Shown here in pieces: positions 11,911-22,437 of a stretch of DNA of 64,000 nucleotides (position 1 is the stretch's first letter; the number at the start of each line of letters is the position of its first letter). A program made the position numbers and the translations under genes. Below the pieces are notes generated by a model that saw only the letters and a program-made list of their open reading frames with translations, ran no database searches and was not told the origin of the DNA. Origin of the DNA: Megascapheus bottae. Taxonomy: Eukaryota; Chordata; Mammalia; Rodentia; Geomyidae. The stretch covers positions 30,918,001 through 30,982,000 of the forward strand of contig JANJXV010000013.1 in the NCBI GenBank assembly GCA_024803745.1, in the 5' to 3' direction.

Positions 11911-13034
11911 TTATGGTTATGGTTAGGGTTAGGGTGAGGGTGAGGTTGAGGGGTAGAGTTAGGTTTAGGGTGAGCATTGGGTTAGGGTGAAGGTGAGGAG
12001 TAGGTTGAGGTTTAGGGTGAGGGTTAGTGTTAGGTTTGGGGTAAGAGTTAGGGTGAGAGTGAGGGTTAGGATTAGGGGTAGGGTTAGGGTTAGAGTTAGG
12101 GTGATGATTAGTTAGTGGTTGAAGGTTAGTGTTAGGGTTATGGTTAGGGTTAGGGTTAGGGTTAGGTTTAGGGTGAGGGTTAGGGTGAGGGTTAGTGTGA
12201 GGGTTAGGGTGAGAGTTAGGGTTAGGTTTAGGGTAAGAGTTAGGGTGAGGGTGAGGATTAGGGTTAGGGTTAGGGGTAGGGTTTGGGTTAGGTTGATGGT
12301 TAGGTAGTGGGTGAGTGTTAGTGTTAGGGTTAGGGTTAGGTTTAGGCTGACGTTAGGGTGAGGGTTAGGGTTAGGGTTAGGGTTATGGATAGGGTGAATG
12401 TTAGAGTGAGGGTTAGGGTTAGGATTAGGATTAGGGTTAAGGTTAGGGTGAGAGTGAGGGTTAGGGTTAGGATGAAGGTTAGGGTTAGGGTGAGGGTTAG
12501 AGTGAGGGTGAGGGCTAGGGTTAGGTTTAGGGTTAGGGTGAGATTTAAGGTGAAGGTGAGGGTTAGGTTGAGGAAGAGGATTAGGTTGAGGGTTAGGGAT
12601 AGGGATAGGGTTTGGATTAGGGTTAGGGTTAGGGTTATAGTTAGGGTGAGAGGGAGGATACGGTGAGGGTGAGTGTAGGGTTAGGGGTAGAGTAAGGGTT
12701 AGGGTGAGGGTGAGCGTGAGGGTTAGGGTTGGAGTAGAGTTAGGCTGAGGGATAGGTTGAGGGTTAGGGTTAGGTTTAGGATTATGGTTAGGGTGTGGGT
12801 GAGAATTAGGGTGAGTGTTAGGCTTAGGGTTAGGTTTAGACTGAAGGTTAGGGTGAGGGTTATGGTTAGGGTTAGGGTTAGGGTTAGGATTATAATGAGT
12901 ATTAGGTTCAGGGTTAGGGTGACGGTTTTGATTAGGGTTACGGTAACGGTGAGGGTGAGGTTTAGGGTTAGGGTTTGGTGAGGGTTAGTGTGAAGGTGCA
13001 GGTTAGGGTTAAGATTAGGGTGAGGGTGAGGGTT
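11911..13034 (+). repeat. Interstitial telomere-like array (degenerate TTAGGG, TGAGGG variants)
   Basis: About 1.12 kb of hexamer repeats on the G-rich strand. Canonical GGGTTA units are mixed with TGAGGG and single-base variants (TTTAGG, TATGGT, GTAGGG), often as a 12-mer of one TTAGGG plus one TGAGGG. It starts at 'ttatggttatggttaggg' and stops sharply before 'ttaatttttctctttagc'. Unique or transposon DNA lies on both sides, so it is internal and not a chromosome end. The arginine-valine open frames here are repeat translations. Confidence 0.95.
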
Positions 13035-13904
13035 AATTTTTCTCTTTAGCAACAACTAGTAAGCATACACACAGACACAGAGCACACTACATCCCACACA
13101 TGACCCATGTCCACATACAGCACTCTCCTAATACCTAGACACAGTACTCTCCAGATTCTCAACAGGCTACTAGAATAACAAAACAAAGAACATTAAACAC
13201 AAGCAATATAAAAAAAGGAAATAATTTGCAACTGTAGTGGCATAGTAACTTGATTGTGTGAGATGTTTCTTATTCCCCGAAAGGTGATACAATGGGAGAA
13301 ACACAGAAGAAAATGAAACAACTCAAGACTGAAGGGTCCAGCAGTTTGGATCCCAGTGTAAACAAAGCTTTACAGGAATACTCAGCTAGCCAGTGTTCCC
13401 TAGTACCAGAGAAAACATAGAGAAGACAGGGGGAAATTCTTCAAAGAAAGTAAAACAACCGGGTAGAATGTAGAAAGTCTACATCTTATTCATGCCAAGA
13501 ACAAGGAGGCTACGAAAGCATTAGATCTCTTAAAATAAACTTCAGTCCCAAAGTAGAAAATGCAAGAATTTTTCCTTCTAGTGAAGCCCAGTAAAATGAT
13601 AACCATGTTTTCATACATGGATCTGAGCTATTCCATTAAGTTCATATTTATCCTGTATCACCCCCACACCCACTCTAATGGTATCTTTACACCTACACTG
13701 GTATCCACTTATGCCCCACACCTCTCCTACTGGTATCCTTCCTGTCCCTTAGTAGTTCACCTTCTACTTTCATGTCCTTTCCTGGTTTCCACATATAACA
13801 GAATGTTTGATCCTCACCTCCTTAGATTCGTTTACTCTTCTTGTGATGATTATGTCCAACACAGATTTCTGAAGAAAAAGTCTCCCCCTCCCTTTTTTCT
13901 TTTG
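13035..13904. other. Noncoding DNA
   Basis: No gene recognised. The 137-codon open frame starting at 13560 is pyrimidine-rich sequence with no domain signature. Confidence 0.5.
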
Positions 13905-14000
13905 TTTAAAATGGTCCTAGGGGTGGACCTAAGGACCATTGGAGCAAGGAACTTGCAAGTATTCTACCACTGAGCTACACCCTAACCCCCTTTATAAATT
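13905..14000 (-). mobile_element. ID-like tRNA-derived SINE, antisense, single unit
   Basis: 'attctaccactgagctacaccctaacccc' is the complement of the standard ID head (GGGGTTAGGGTGTAGCTCAGTGGTAGAAT-like), giving an A box in the correct place. The sequence before it resembles the ID B-box half. This is the monomeric form, unlike the dimeric elements elsewhere. Confidence 0.7.
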
Positions 14001-15446
14001 TTTTGAGACTGAGTTTTACAAACTTGCCCAGATATATCTCAAAATTATGATAGTCTTGTGTCAGTAGAACCTCTACTGTCTCTAGTACTGTCTCTAGTGC
14101 AGATGTGTACAAAGGTACATGCTGGGTCTACTACTGCAATGTGTCTAGAAGTACAATTTATTGTTTTAATAGCTTAAATTTAATTGTGATAATTGGTCAA
14201 TATATTGTTGTGGTACTTTGAATAATGTGCTTTCAAATAATGGGTGTTCTTCCTCATATGTCAGTATCTGGAAACTTCCGCTTATTTAGAGCTCTAGGCC
14301 AAGATGGCAATATATTAAACCATCTGCAGAGAGAACAAAGCACAGAAACATTTATCCACATCCCTGAAATCCAGATGTATCAAATACCCTGAGATTTGGT
14401 CCCATATGACTGTCATACCTGACTGCTCACTTTTTGCTTCTCCCATCACCTGCTGGGGTCAGCATCTAGGAACACAAACGACAGTGAACTCTCCATTCCT
14501 GAACCAATCCCCACCTTCAGTTTTAAATTCAGCCTCACCAAGACAAAGAGAGCTCAGGAGGCTAAAAATAAAAAACAATTTTCTCTAATTTCGGATTGTA
14601 TGAAAAAAAGCAGATTCTACAATAGAAAAGCAACTTTTAATGATAAATTACCTCAGTTATTCTTAACTTATTTCTATTTTTCCTGACAAGTGTTTTTCTT
14701 TTATTTTCATCGTTTTGTCCTTTTTCATTTAGCTTCTGGTTGTTTTGTTGTTGTTGTTTTGTTTTTAAGATAAAGCCATAATAAACAAACAATTCCAAGG
14801 GAGAAGAGTGGAAGATGACTTATTCAGGTTAGAAAGCCTCATACTTCATACTCAGCCTATACAAACCCACACATGGAGCCCAGCAGTGTACCCACAGTTA
14901 AGTGGCTTGCTATTACAGCAAGTAAAATGAACCTCCATAGAAAGATGAGGAGCATTCTTCTTTTGAGAACTTTCTATTTAAAACATTTTACAGTCTCTGA
15001 TATTACATTGTTGCCACTCCCATGTTATTATAAGTCACAAGTCTTTCCAGTATTCATAAATTATAAATTGCAGTCAGTTTCTTCCAGACAATGCAGTACT
15101 TTCAGGGAGAGAAAAAAGTGTTCTCTACGTTTAGAAATATTGAGTCTTTATAAACATAATCAGTTACTTGGTTACTTGACAAGACCTCCTGAGTTGTTCA
15201 GGCTCCATTTTTAAACATTTTTTGGGGTAGTCCAAATTTTATTTTTGAGAGCTTTGCAATAAAAATATCTCGAGTTATTTTACTATAGTTAGGACTATGA
15301 AAAATTTGGTGTTAACTTTTATTAAAACCTTCCATCATTAGGAATTGAAAATTAGACCTTTTCCTCCTCATTTCTTTTTTTTTTAATGCTTATTGTTAAG
15401 GTGATGGGGTTAACATTACAGAAGCAGTTAAAGGGTATATTTCTTG
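14001..15446. other. Noncoding DNA, possible 7SL-like antisense remnant at 14005-14075
   Basis: No gene. 'tttttttgagactgagttttacaaacttgcccagat' resembles an antisense B1/Alu-type tail ('tttgagacagggtct...ttgcccaggctgg'). The remainder is unique. Confidence 0.4.
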
Positions 15447-15988
15447 CAAGGCACTGGTGGCTCATGCCTCAAATCTTAGCTACTCAGAAGGCTGAAATCT
15501 GATGATGATGGTTCAGAGCCAGCTTGGACAAGAAAGCCCCTGAGATGCTTAGCTCCAATAAACTACTCTTTGTGCTCAAGCCTAGCAGTCTTTTGTGTGT
15601 GTGTGGCGGGAGTAGTTATGGGGCTTGAACTCAGCCTGGGCACTGTCCCTGAGCTCTTCAGCTCAAGGCTTGGGCTTGGGCTTTATCCCTGAGCTCTTCT
15701 ATTCAAGGCTACCACCTTACCCTTGAACCAAGCCCCACTTCCCATTTTCTAGAGGTTATTTGAAGATAGGAGTGTCAGGTCCTTTTGTGCCCCAGCTGGC
15801 TTTGAACCTTGACCCTCAGATCTCAGCCTCCTGAGTAGCTAGGAGTACAGGCCTGAGCCACCTCACCCAGCAAGGCTAGCACTCTGTGGCTTAAGTGGTG
15901 CTGTGGCTCAAGGGGAAGAATGCTAGCCATGAGCACAAAGAAGCACAGAACAGTGCCCAGGCCCTGATTTCAAGACCTAGGACCACCA
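15447..15988 (+). mobile_element. Composite SINE (7SL-like + tRNA-like halves), split by an insertion
   Basis: The outer element starts with the 7SL-like half (GGCACTGGTGGCTCATGCCT at 15451, then 'agctactcagaaggctgaaatctgatg'), runs to about 15590, is interrupted by a second SINE at 15591-15871, and resumes at about 15885 with the right-hand module ('ggtgctgtggctcaaggggaagaatgctagcc' to 'gaccacc') and an A-rich tail. The right-hand module is the same one found in the ID-like dimers. Confidence 0.78.
15591..15871 (-). mobile_element. Composite SINE inserted in another SINE, antisense
   Basis: The minus strand reads 7SL-like half (complement of 'ctcagcctcctgagtagctaggagtacaggcctgagccacc' at 15824-15864) followed by the tRNA-like right module (complement of 15600-15735). 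It is flanked by 13 bp repeats at 15578-15590 (AAGCCTAGCAGTC) and 15872-15884 (AAGGCTAGCACTC), 11 of 13 identical, so it inserted into the outer SINE. A local duplication of the 'ctgagctcttc...tcaaggct' segment is present in the right module. Confidence 0.78.
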
Positions 15989-15997
15989 AAAGAAAAT

Positions 15998-16925
15998 TAA
16001 ACAAATAAAAAACATTTCTTTTGGGACAATGTTACCTCATCATTTTCTCTTTCCCAGTTTTTCCCTCCCTTCCCCACCCACAAGTTGTATAATTTATTTT
16101 CCAATGAGTACCACTGCTGTTTAACCTTTGTCTCTCCATTTCTGTGCTTCTTAAACACATATAAATGAACAAATCTGGAAGACCAAAGGAAAAGAAAACA
16201 AAAGTAGCAACAAAGAAAAATACTCATTTCCACTTCCTAGAGTTCATTTTGGTCTATATTATACACACAGCCCTTTGTGTCTTTGTATTCCTCTCCTAAG
16301 CATATCTATCTTCCTTTGCTCGCACTGTTTGGATGGCTAGAGTTCTGTATAATTTATCATATCACAGTATATTTTAGATCTAGCTTCTGCATATGAGAGA
16401 AAACATATGCCATTTTTCTCTGAGCTTGGCTTGACTCATCTTAACATGATTTGTTTTAAGTCCATCCATTTCTCTGCAAATGATGTAACATTAATTCTTT
16501 CTTTCTAAGGGCTTTGTGAACTTCTATTGTATAGCAATACTACATTTTTAAATCTGGAGAATATCAGGGCTGTTTCTACAACTTGGCTATTGTGAATAAT
16601 GCAAAAATAAACATGGACATGCAAGTGTTTTTACAATATCCTGTCTCCTAATAAACTGGGTAGATTCCTAGGAGTGGTATGGCTGACTCGTAGGGAAGGT
16701 CTATATTTAGTTTTTTTGAGGAACCTCCAAACTGTTGTCCAGGTGGTTGTACTAGTTTACATTCCTACCAATAATACAATAATATTCCTTTCCCCCAATG
16801 TCCCTGCTAATGTTTCGCATTGGAATCACAATGTCAGTCAATCTAACTGGGATGAGATGGAATCTGGGTTGTTTTGATTTTTATTTCCTTTATGGCCAGG
16901 GAGATGAGCATTTCCTCATTTGTTT
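15998..16925 (-). mobile_element. L1 3' UTR and ORF2 C-terminal part, antisense
   Basis: Plus-strand landmarks are 'tttctctgcaaatgatgtaac', 'cttggctattgtgaataatgc', 'ttgaggaacctccaaactgttg' and 'ttacattcctaccaataata'. All are classical antisense L1 strings running from 3' UTR into ORF2. Frames are broken throughout. Confidence 0.85.
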
Positions 16926-17764
16926 TCTTTTTTATTTATTTTTATTTTTGATCTATTATTTTTAATTTAATTTTATTGTCAAGGTGATATACAGAGGGGT
17001 TACAATTGCACATACAAGGTAATGAACAGTTACCCCTTCCCACTTTTCTTCATCCCCATTCTACCTTCTTCCCCTCCCCCCACTGCATAAATTGTGAGGT
17101 TCATTTCCAACATATTGTCTTGTGAGAATCAATGTTACATGGGTTCTCCCTGTGTCCTTAGTCTCACCATTTTATTGTTCCTCTTCCATCTCCCAAATCA
17201 GATAGATGTATATAGAAGATACAGGGGACCAAAATCAAATAAAGGCTTACCAGGGGATATACCAAAGGAAAATGATGAAAGAAAAAATTAATAATTTCAC
17301 ACAGAGCATTAAAAACAACAACAACAAAGAAAAGCCTCTTGTTTCCTTGTCTTGGGAGTTCATTCCAATTAACATCATTTTATATGGTCATATCTACAGA
17401 GCTATTGAGCTATTGTGAGCCTCTGCTAAGACTATCCTGAATATATACTAATTTGCTATAACAAATGAGGGAAATTGTGAAGCCTGTGTTTCTTTGGGTC
17501 TAACTTACTTACTTAATATGACAATGTCCATGTCTTTCCATTTACTTACGAATGGGACAATGTCATTCATTCTAATGGAAGCATAGAATCCCATTGTGTG
17601 TGTGTGTCTATATATATCACATTTTCCTAATCCACTCATCTACTGAGGGGCATCTTGATTGGGGCATCTTCTCTATGGTAAATAAAGCTGCAATGAACAT
17701 AGTAGTGCTGGTAGCTTTAGTCGTATTTGGATAAATGCCTAGGAGTAGGATTGCTTTATATTTT
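16926..17764 (-). mobile_element. Second antisense L1 3' end
   Basis: A new element starts with 'tttaattttattgtcaaggtgatatacagaggggttac', the complement of the L1 3' terminus in this genome, followed by the C-rich 3' UTR tract (17030-17085) and then 'catctactgaggggcatcttgattggggcatc' near 17637. It abuts the previous antisense L1, so two insertions with the same orientation are stacked. Confidence 0.82.
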
Positions 17765-18135
17765 ATCGTAATAGAAGTGATATAGAGAGGGGTTATATTT
17801 ACATAAGTCAGATAATGAGTATATTTCTTTTTGGAATCTTGTCTCTCCTTCCCTCTCTCTACCAGTTTTTCTCTCCTCACCCCCCACACAAGATGAAAAA
17901 TTCACTTTCCACCTGGTGTCCAGTGGATAAAACTGCTGTAATTGTTCACTCTTTGTTCTACTTTTTCTTTTCCCCCAACCCTCCCAAAGACAAATAAACT
18001 AACAAACAAGAAAAAAGGAAAAGACAGCAAAAACAACAATAAGCAAAAATATGTCATGTTTCCCTCCTCATTTTTTTCACAATACTCTTACCATGTATAC
18101 GATCACACATCTTCAGTCTTGATCTAATCACCTCT
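17765..18135 (-). mobile_element. Third antisense L1 3' end
   Basis: The terminus repeats ('ttatcgtaatagaagtgatatagagaggggttat'), with 'agtatatttctttttggaatcttgtctctcc' and a C-rich tract at about 17878-17890 following. Only about 370 bp of the 3' end are recognisable. It continues the run of same-orientation L1 ends that begins at 15998. Confidence 0.75.
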
Positions 18136-19074
18136 GAGGGTAAGATTCACTTACAAGTTTTAAAATGAAAACAAAAATGTGGTAAGTATCTAGTGAAGAG
18201 ACTTCCTAAACATTTTGGTGTGACTTGCAATATACAAGGTAGGCTGTACAGCTACCCTGCAGACATACTTTCTACTTACTAGCTAGCTGTAGGCAAGAAT
18301 TAGCAAATACATCATCTATGTGTTAAGGTGTATTTTAATAAATACACAAATGATCTGGAAAAAGAAATGGAAAATTAAATTTACAAAATTAGTTTAAATA
18401 TTAAAATCAAATTACTCTGGAGTATTTAGTATTGACTATGTATTCCAGGATTTTAAGAATTCTTTGGTTATATTTCAAATTATCATCAACATCACACACA
18501 CACACAGACACACACACACACACACACACATACCAAAATGCTATAACACAAAGACATTACTCTCCGATAGTACCCCCTAAAAGTAGCAAAAATTCCAACC
18601 TATAAAAAATCTAAAACTTAAACTCAAATCCATGGGAAGGGAACATACTAATTTTATTTTTATACTGGAATGAATCTGCCACAGTTTGCTGAGTCCAAAG
18701 TCTGGTTTATTGGCTACCCATTCAAGTGGTTTCAGAGGTTAATTCAAATATAGGCTGTGGTGTGCAGAGCTAACCTAGGGCTATCAAGGAAAGATTCTGT
18801 CTAAAATAGGGGTTTTGGAATGTGGCTTAAGTCTAACTAATTCCTGATACTAATTCCTTGCTCTACTTTCTTTTCCTCTTGCGAAAAACTGTTGAGAATG
18901 CAGATCACACAAAAGACCATAGCCATGGCTTCCAAGTACTCCAAGCTTCTCATGCTGTTATTATAGCTTCAGATACATAAATTCTCAATCTTATCTTCTA
19001 ACCATTTTTTCATACACTATTGTTGATCATATTTCCCATTTTACTTAAAAAATAACTTTAAATTTAGTTTTTAA
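18136..19074. other. Noncoding DNA with (CA)n at 18493-18531
   Basis: No gene recognised. Unique AT-rich sequence holding one CA microsatellite with a single CAGA interruption. Confidence 0.55.
18493..18531 (+). repeat. (CA)n microsatellite
   Basis: About 19 CA units with one G interruption at 18507. Confidence 0.95.
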
Positions 19075-19265
19075 AAGATGTGAATATGACTTAGTCATAG
19101 AATGCTTGCCTAGCATGCATGAAGCCCTTGGTTCAATTCCTCAGTACCACATACACAGAAAATGCCAGAAGTGATGTTGAGGCTCAAATGGTAGACTAGC
19201 TAGCCTTGGGAAAAAGTAACTCAAAAACAGTGCCCAGGCCTTGCACAGGAATGGCAAAAATAAAA
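19075..19265 (+). mobile_element. Dimeric ID-like SINE, sense, diverged
   Basis: Left half has 'cttgcctagcatgcatgaag' and 'ggttcaattcctcagtacc' (B box). The right half has 'gttgaggctcaaatggtaga' (A box) and a decayed end 'caggaatggc' before an A-rich tail. Confidence 0.83.
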
Positions 19266-19829
19266 AAATTTAAAAATAAAAATGTAAAATATTTTCAGTA
19301 TACAGAAATACCATATTTTATATATATAATATATCTTTTTGCTATTGTTTGTTTCTTTTTGAAGAAGCTTGCTTCTCACCATAGATATTCTCAGAGCAAT
19401 GTGGCAATAAGTGTCTTTGCTGATGTATCAATGAATGCCAGTTTATTTCTGGGATCCAAATTCTTAGATACTAAACACAAAAGTTTTTAGTTTCCTGATA
19501 CAAATAATCACAGTGCTTTGCAGAACCGTCAAATAGAATTACATTACTGTCTTCAATATGTGAACTTTCTATTTCAATATAGTTCATATTTTTGGCTTTT
19601 TTGTCCCATATATACTGAGTAGCTGCAATTACAAGCATGTGCCTCCACATCCAGCTTTTCATGTCATTTTGCTTATTACTTCTCTTATGACTAAGGCTCT
19701 TAAACATCACTTCGTGAACTTTTTAGACATCTGTAGCTCTTCTTTGAGAACTGTTAACTCGTTTTTATTTACTAATTGATTGTTTTTGGCATTTCCTTTT
19801 TGAGCTCTTTTGACTTTCTTGTGTTTTTT
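19266..19829. other. Noncoding DNA
   Basis: No gene. The stretch 19595-19650 contains 'tatactgagtagctgcaattacaagcatgtgcctccacatccagc', an antisense 7SL-like SINE fragment too short to classify further. Confidence 0.5.
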
Positions 19830-20228
19830 AATTTAAATTTGATTGGAAAGGTGATGTGCAGAGGGGTTGCAGTTGCAAAAGTAAGGTGATGAGTACATTT
19901 CTTTTTGAACAATGTTACTCCCACCCTCATTTTTCTCTCACTTCCTCCCCAAATCCTCCAGCTCTTCTTTTCCCAAGTTGTAAATTTCATTTTCAACACA
20001 GTATCTAGTGAGTATCACCATTGAATTGACTCACTCTTTGTCCCACCATTTCAGTGATTCTCCTTCTCTTTCCAAATAAGATAAACTTATACATAAGATA
20101 AAAGGTACAGAAATTCAGAAAACAGTGACAACAGAGAATAAATCAATAGAAATAAAAAAGAAATAACTGAAAATATTAATAAATAAACACTTATTTCCAA
20201 TTCTTGGAAGTCATTTCAGTAAGCATCA
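19830..20228 (-). mobile_element. Antisense L1 3' end
   Basis: Terminus complement 'aatttgattggaaaggtgatgtgcagaggggttgcagttgc' is followed by 'agtacatttctttttgaacaatgttactccc' and 'gtaaatttcattttcaacac'. It is the same 3' UTR subfamily as 16926 and 17765. Confidence 0.78.
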
Positions 20229-21100
20229 TTTTTTTCATATTTTTATTGCAATTAATAGAAGGGTTACATTATATTCACCAGAGAGAGGGTACATTATTTC
20301 ACAAACATTGATACACTTTCTCATTTTTGGTCCCCATTTCCCTCCCCCTACTCCTGCCCTCATCTTATTTTCCCCTCTTCCATATACTATTTCAAATAAC
20401 CAAATAAACATATATATATACACAATATATCAGATAACAAGGTAAAATACTGTAATAATATGAGTTAACCAAGGGACATAAAAAGAGATGAGAGATAACA
20501 TAGTACATTAAGGACAACAATCATTCATATGGCTTTTGTTTCTGTATCCTGGAGGTCCTTTCATTTAGCATCATCCTATATGGCCTTTTGTATCCAGGTT
20601 TTGCCCTATTATACTCCTCTCCTAGAAGAGTCCAAGGTTTGTACTAATTATGACAAATGAGGGAAATCATTGAGCCTATATTTCTTTGAGTCTGGCTTAC
20701 TTCACATAATATGATTTTTTCCAAGTCTTTCCATTTCCTTACAAATGGGACAATGTCGCTCTTTCTGAGGGCAGCATAGAATTCCATTGTGTATAAATTC
20801 CACATCCTGTTGATCCAATCACCAACTGAGGGGTTGGTTCCATATCTTTGCTATGGTAAATAGTTCAGTAAACATCATTTTATATGGTCATGTGCACAAA
20901 GCTATTGAGCCCTGTGATCCTCTCTTAAGAATATCCTCCTTTGTTCTCACTGTACAAGACTTATGGCAATATTAACCATATCCAAGTGTAATTATTTGTC
21001 TTTTACTATCCATTGAATTATTATAATTGTATAATTATAGACATATTTTACTTATTTCAAATGAGGGAAACCACAAAGCCTATGTTTCTTTGGGTCTGAC
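20229..21100 (-). mobile_element. Antisense L1 3' end (different 3' UTR subfamily)
   Basis: Terminus complement 'tattgcaattaatagaagggttacatt' is followed by 'ttcacaaacattgatacactttctcat', the C-rich tract, 'acatatatatatacacaatatatcag', then 'catttccttacaaatgggacaatgtcgc' and 'caactgaggggttggttccatatctttgctatgg'. A second similar piece restarts at about 20873 ('taaacatcattttatatggtcatgtgc'). It ends where sense L1 sequence begins, making a head-to-head pair. Confidence 0.8.
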
Positions 21101-22437
21101 AAACCAACAAAAAGCTGGGTAAATGGAATGGCATTAAACTGCAGAGTTTCTGCATAGAAAAGGATTAATACCTAGCAGGATAAACAGAAAGCCTACAGAT
21201 TGGGAGATCTTTACTAGCTATATGTCAGACAAGGGCTCCATATCTACAATATACTTAGAGCTCAATAAATTAAATCATCCCAAAACAGACCCTCAAAGAA
21301 GCAACAGCCTCATCAATAAGTGGGCTAAACACTTAAAGGGAGATTTCTCCAAAGAAGAAATAAGAATGCCCAACAGACACATGAAGAAATGGTCAGCATC
21401 TCTGGCCATAAAAGAAATGCAAATCAAAACAAAATCTCCAAAGTCTAAACATAGAGCTTCTCTATGACCCAGCAATCTCTTTGCTGGGTATTTGCCCAAA
21501 TGATCATAAACAAGGCCACACTAAAGCATAACCACGTTCACTGCAGCATTAGTTAACATAGCTAAGATACAGAATCAATCCAGATGCCCCTCAGTGGATG
21601 AATGGATTTAGAAAAAAAAGAAAATGTGGTATATATACCATTTTCAATATCTATGTTATTTTTGCTTATTGTCCATCCCACACACAACTGTTCTAGCAAA
21701 CTCAAGTAAGACAGGCTGTAACTTAGACTCACTGCCAACAAATAAGGTTGTTTCTCAGTTGTTTGATAAATCAAAAACTAATCAGTAAATAAATGTTTAC
21801 TCTGTGTAAATAATCCTTAGCTTTGTTGTATTACTAAATATTCTTGACCACAGTAGTGATTTATGTCTCCAATGAACACTTTGTGTTCTCTTGAGTTCAT
21901 GATATAAAAAAATGACATCCACCCATTTGTTAGGAAATGGAAAGACTTAGAAAAAATCATATTAAGTGAAGTAAGCCACACTCAAAGGAACTTAGGCTCA
22001 ATGGTTTCCCTCATTTGTCATAATCAGTAGAAACCTTGGACTCTACTAGCAGAGATTTGCAATAGAGCAAAACCTTGATACATAAGGCCATATAGTATGA
22101 AGCTAATTGAAAGGACCTCCAGGATATTGAAACAAAAGCCATATAATGAATGATTGTTATCCTTAAGGTACTATGTTATCTCTCATCTCTTTTGTTGTCC
22201 CTTGGTTATATCATATTGTTACAATATCTCACTTCGTTATCTGATATATTGGATATATTTGTATTTGGCTATTTGAAATTGGATAGGGAAGGGGGGAAAC
22301 CAAGATGGGGGGTGGAGGGAGGGTAATGGGGACCAAGACATGTGAAAGGGTATCAATGTATATGAATTAATGCACCTTCTATCTGGCAAATATCATGTAA
22401 CCCTTTTATTAATTACAATAAAAAATATTTTAAAAAT
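21101..22437 (+). mobile_element. L1 ORF2 C-terminal part and 3' UTR, sense
   Basis: ORF2-like landmarks in sense: 'gcagagtttctgcatagaaaaggat', 'caataagtgggctaaac', 'acagacacatgaagaaatgg', 'atgacccagcaatctctttgctgggtatttgcccaaa', 'gatgcccctcagtggatgaatgg'. The 3' UTR follows with a G-rich tract at 22291-22329, 'gtatcaatgtatatgaattaatgcaccttctatctgg' and an A-rich tail at about 22420. The piece at 21222-21467 keeps an 81-codon open frame of ORF2 origin. About 250 bp of foreign sequence interrupt it at 21645-21905. Confidence 0.88.

Noticed and set aside
11911..13034. A true chromosome end
   Set aside because: Non-telomeric sequence continues for tens of kilobases on both sides and the array is degenerate throughout, so it is interstitial.
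12119..13055. Arginine-valine and leucine-threonine rich open frames
   Set aside because: Direct translations of the TTAGGG/TGAGGG array.
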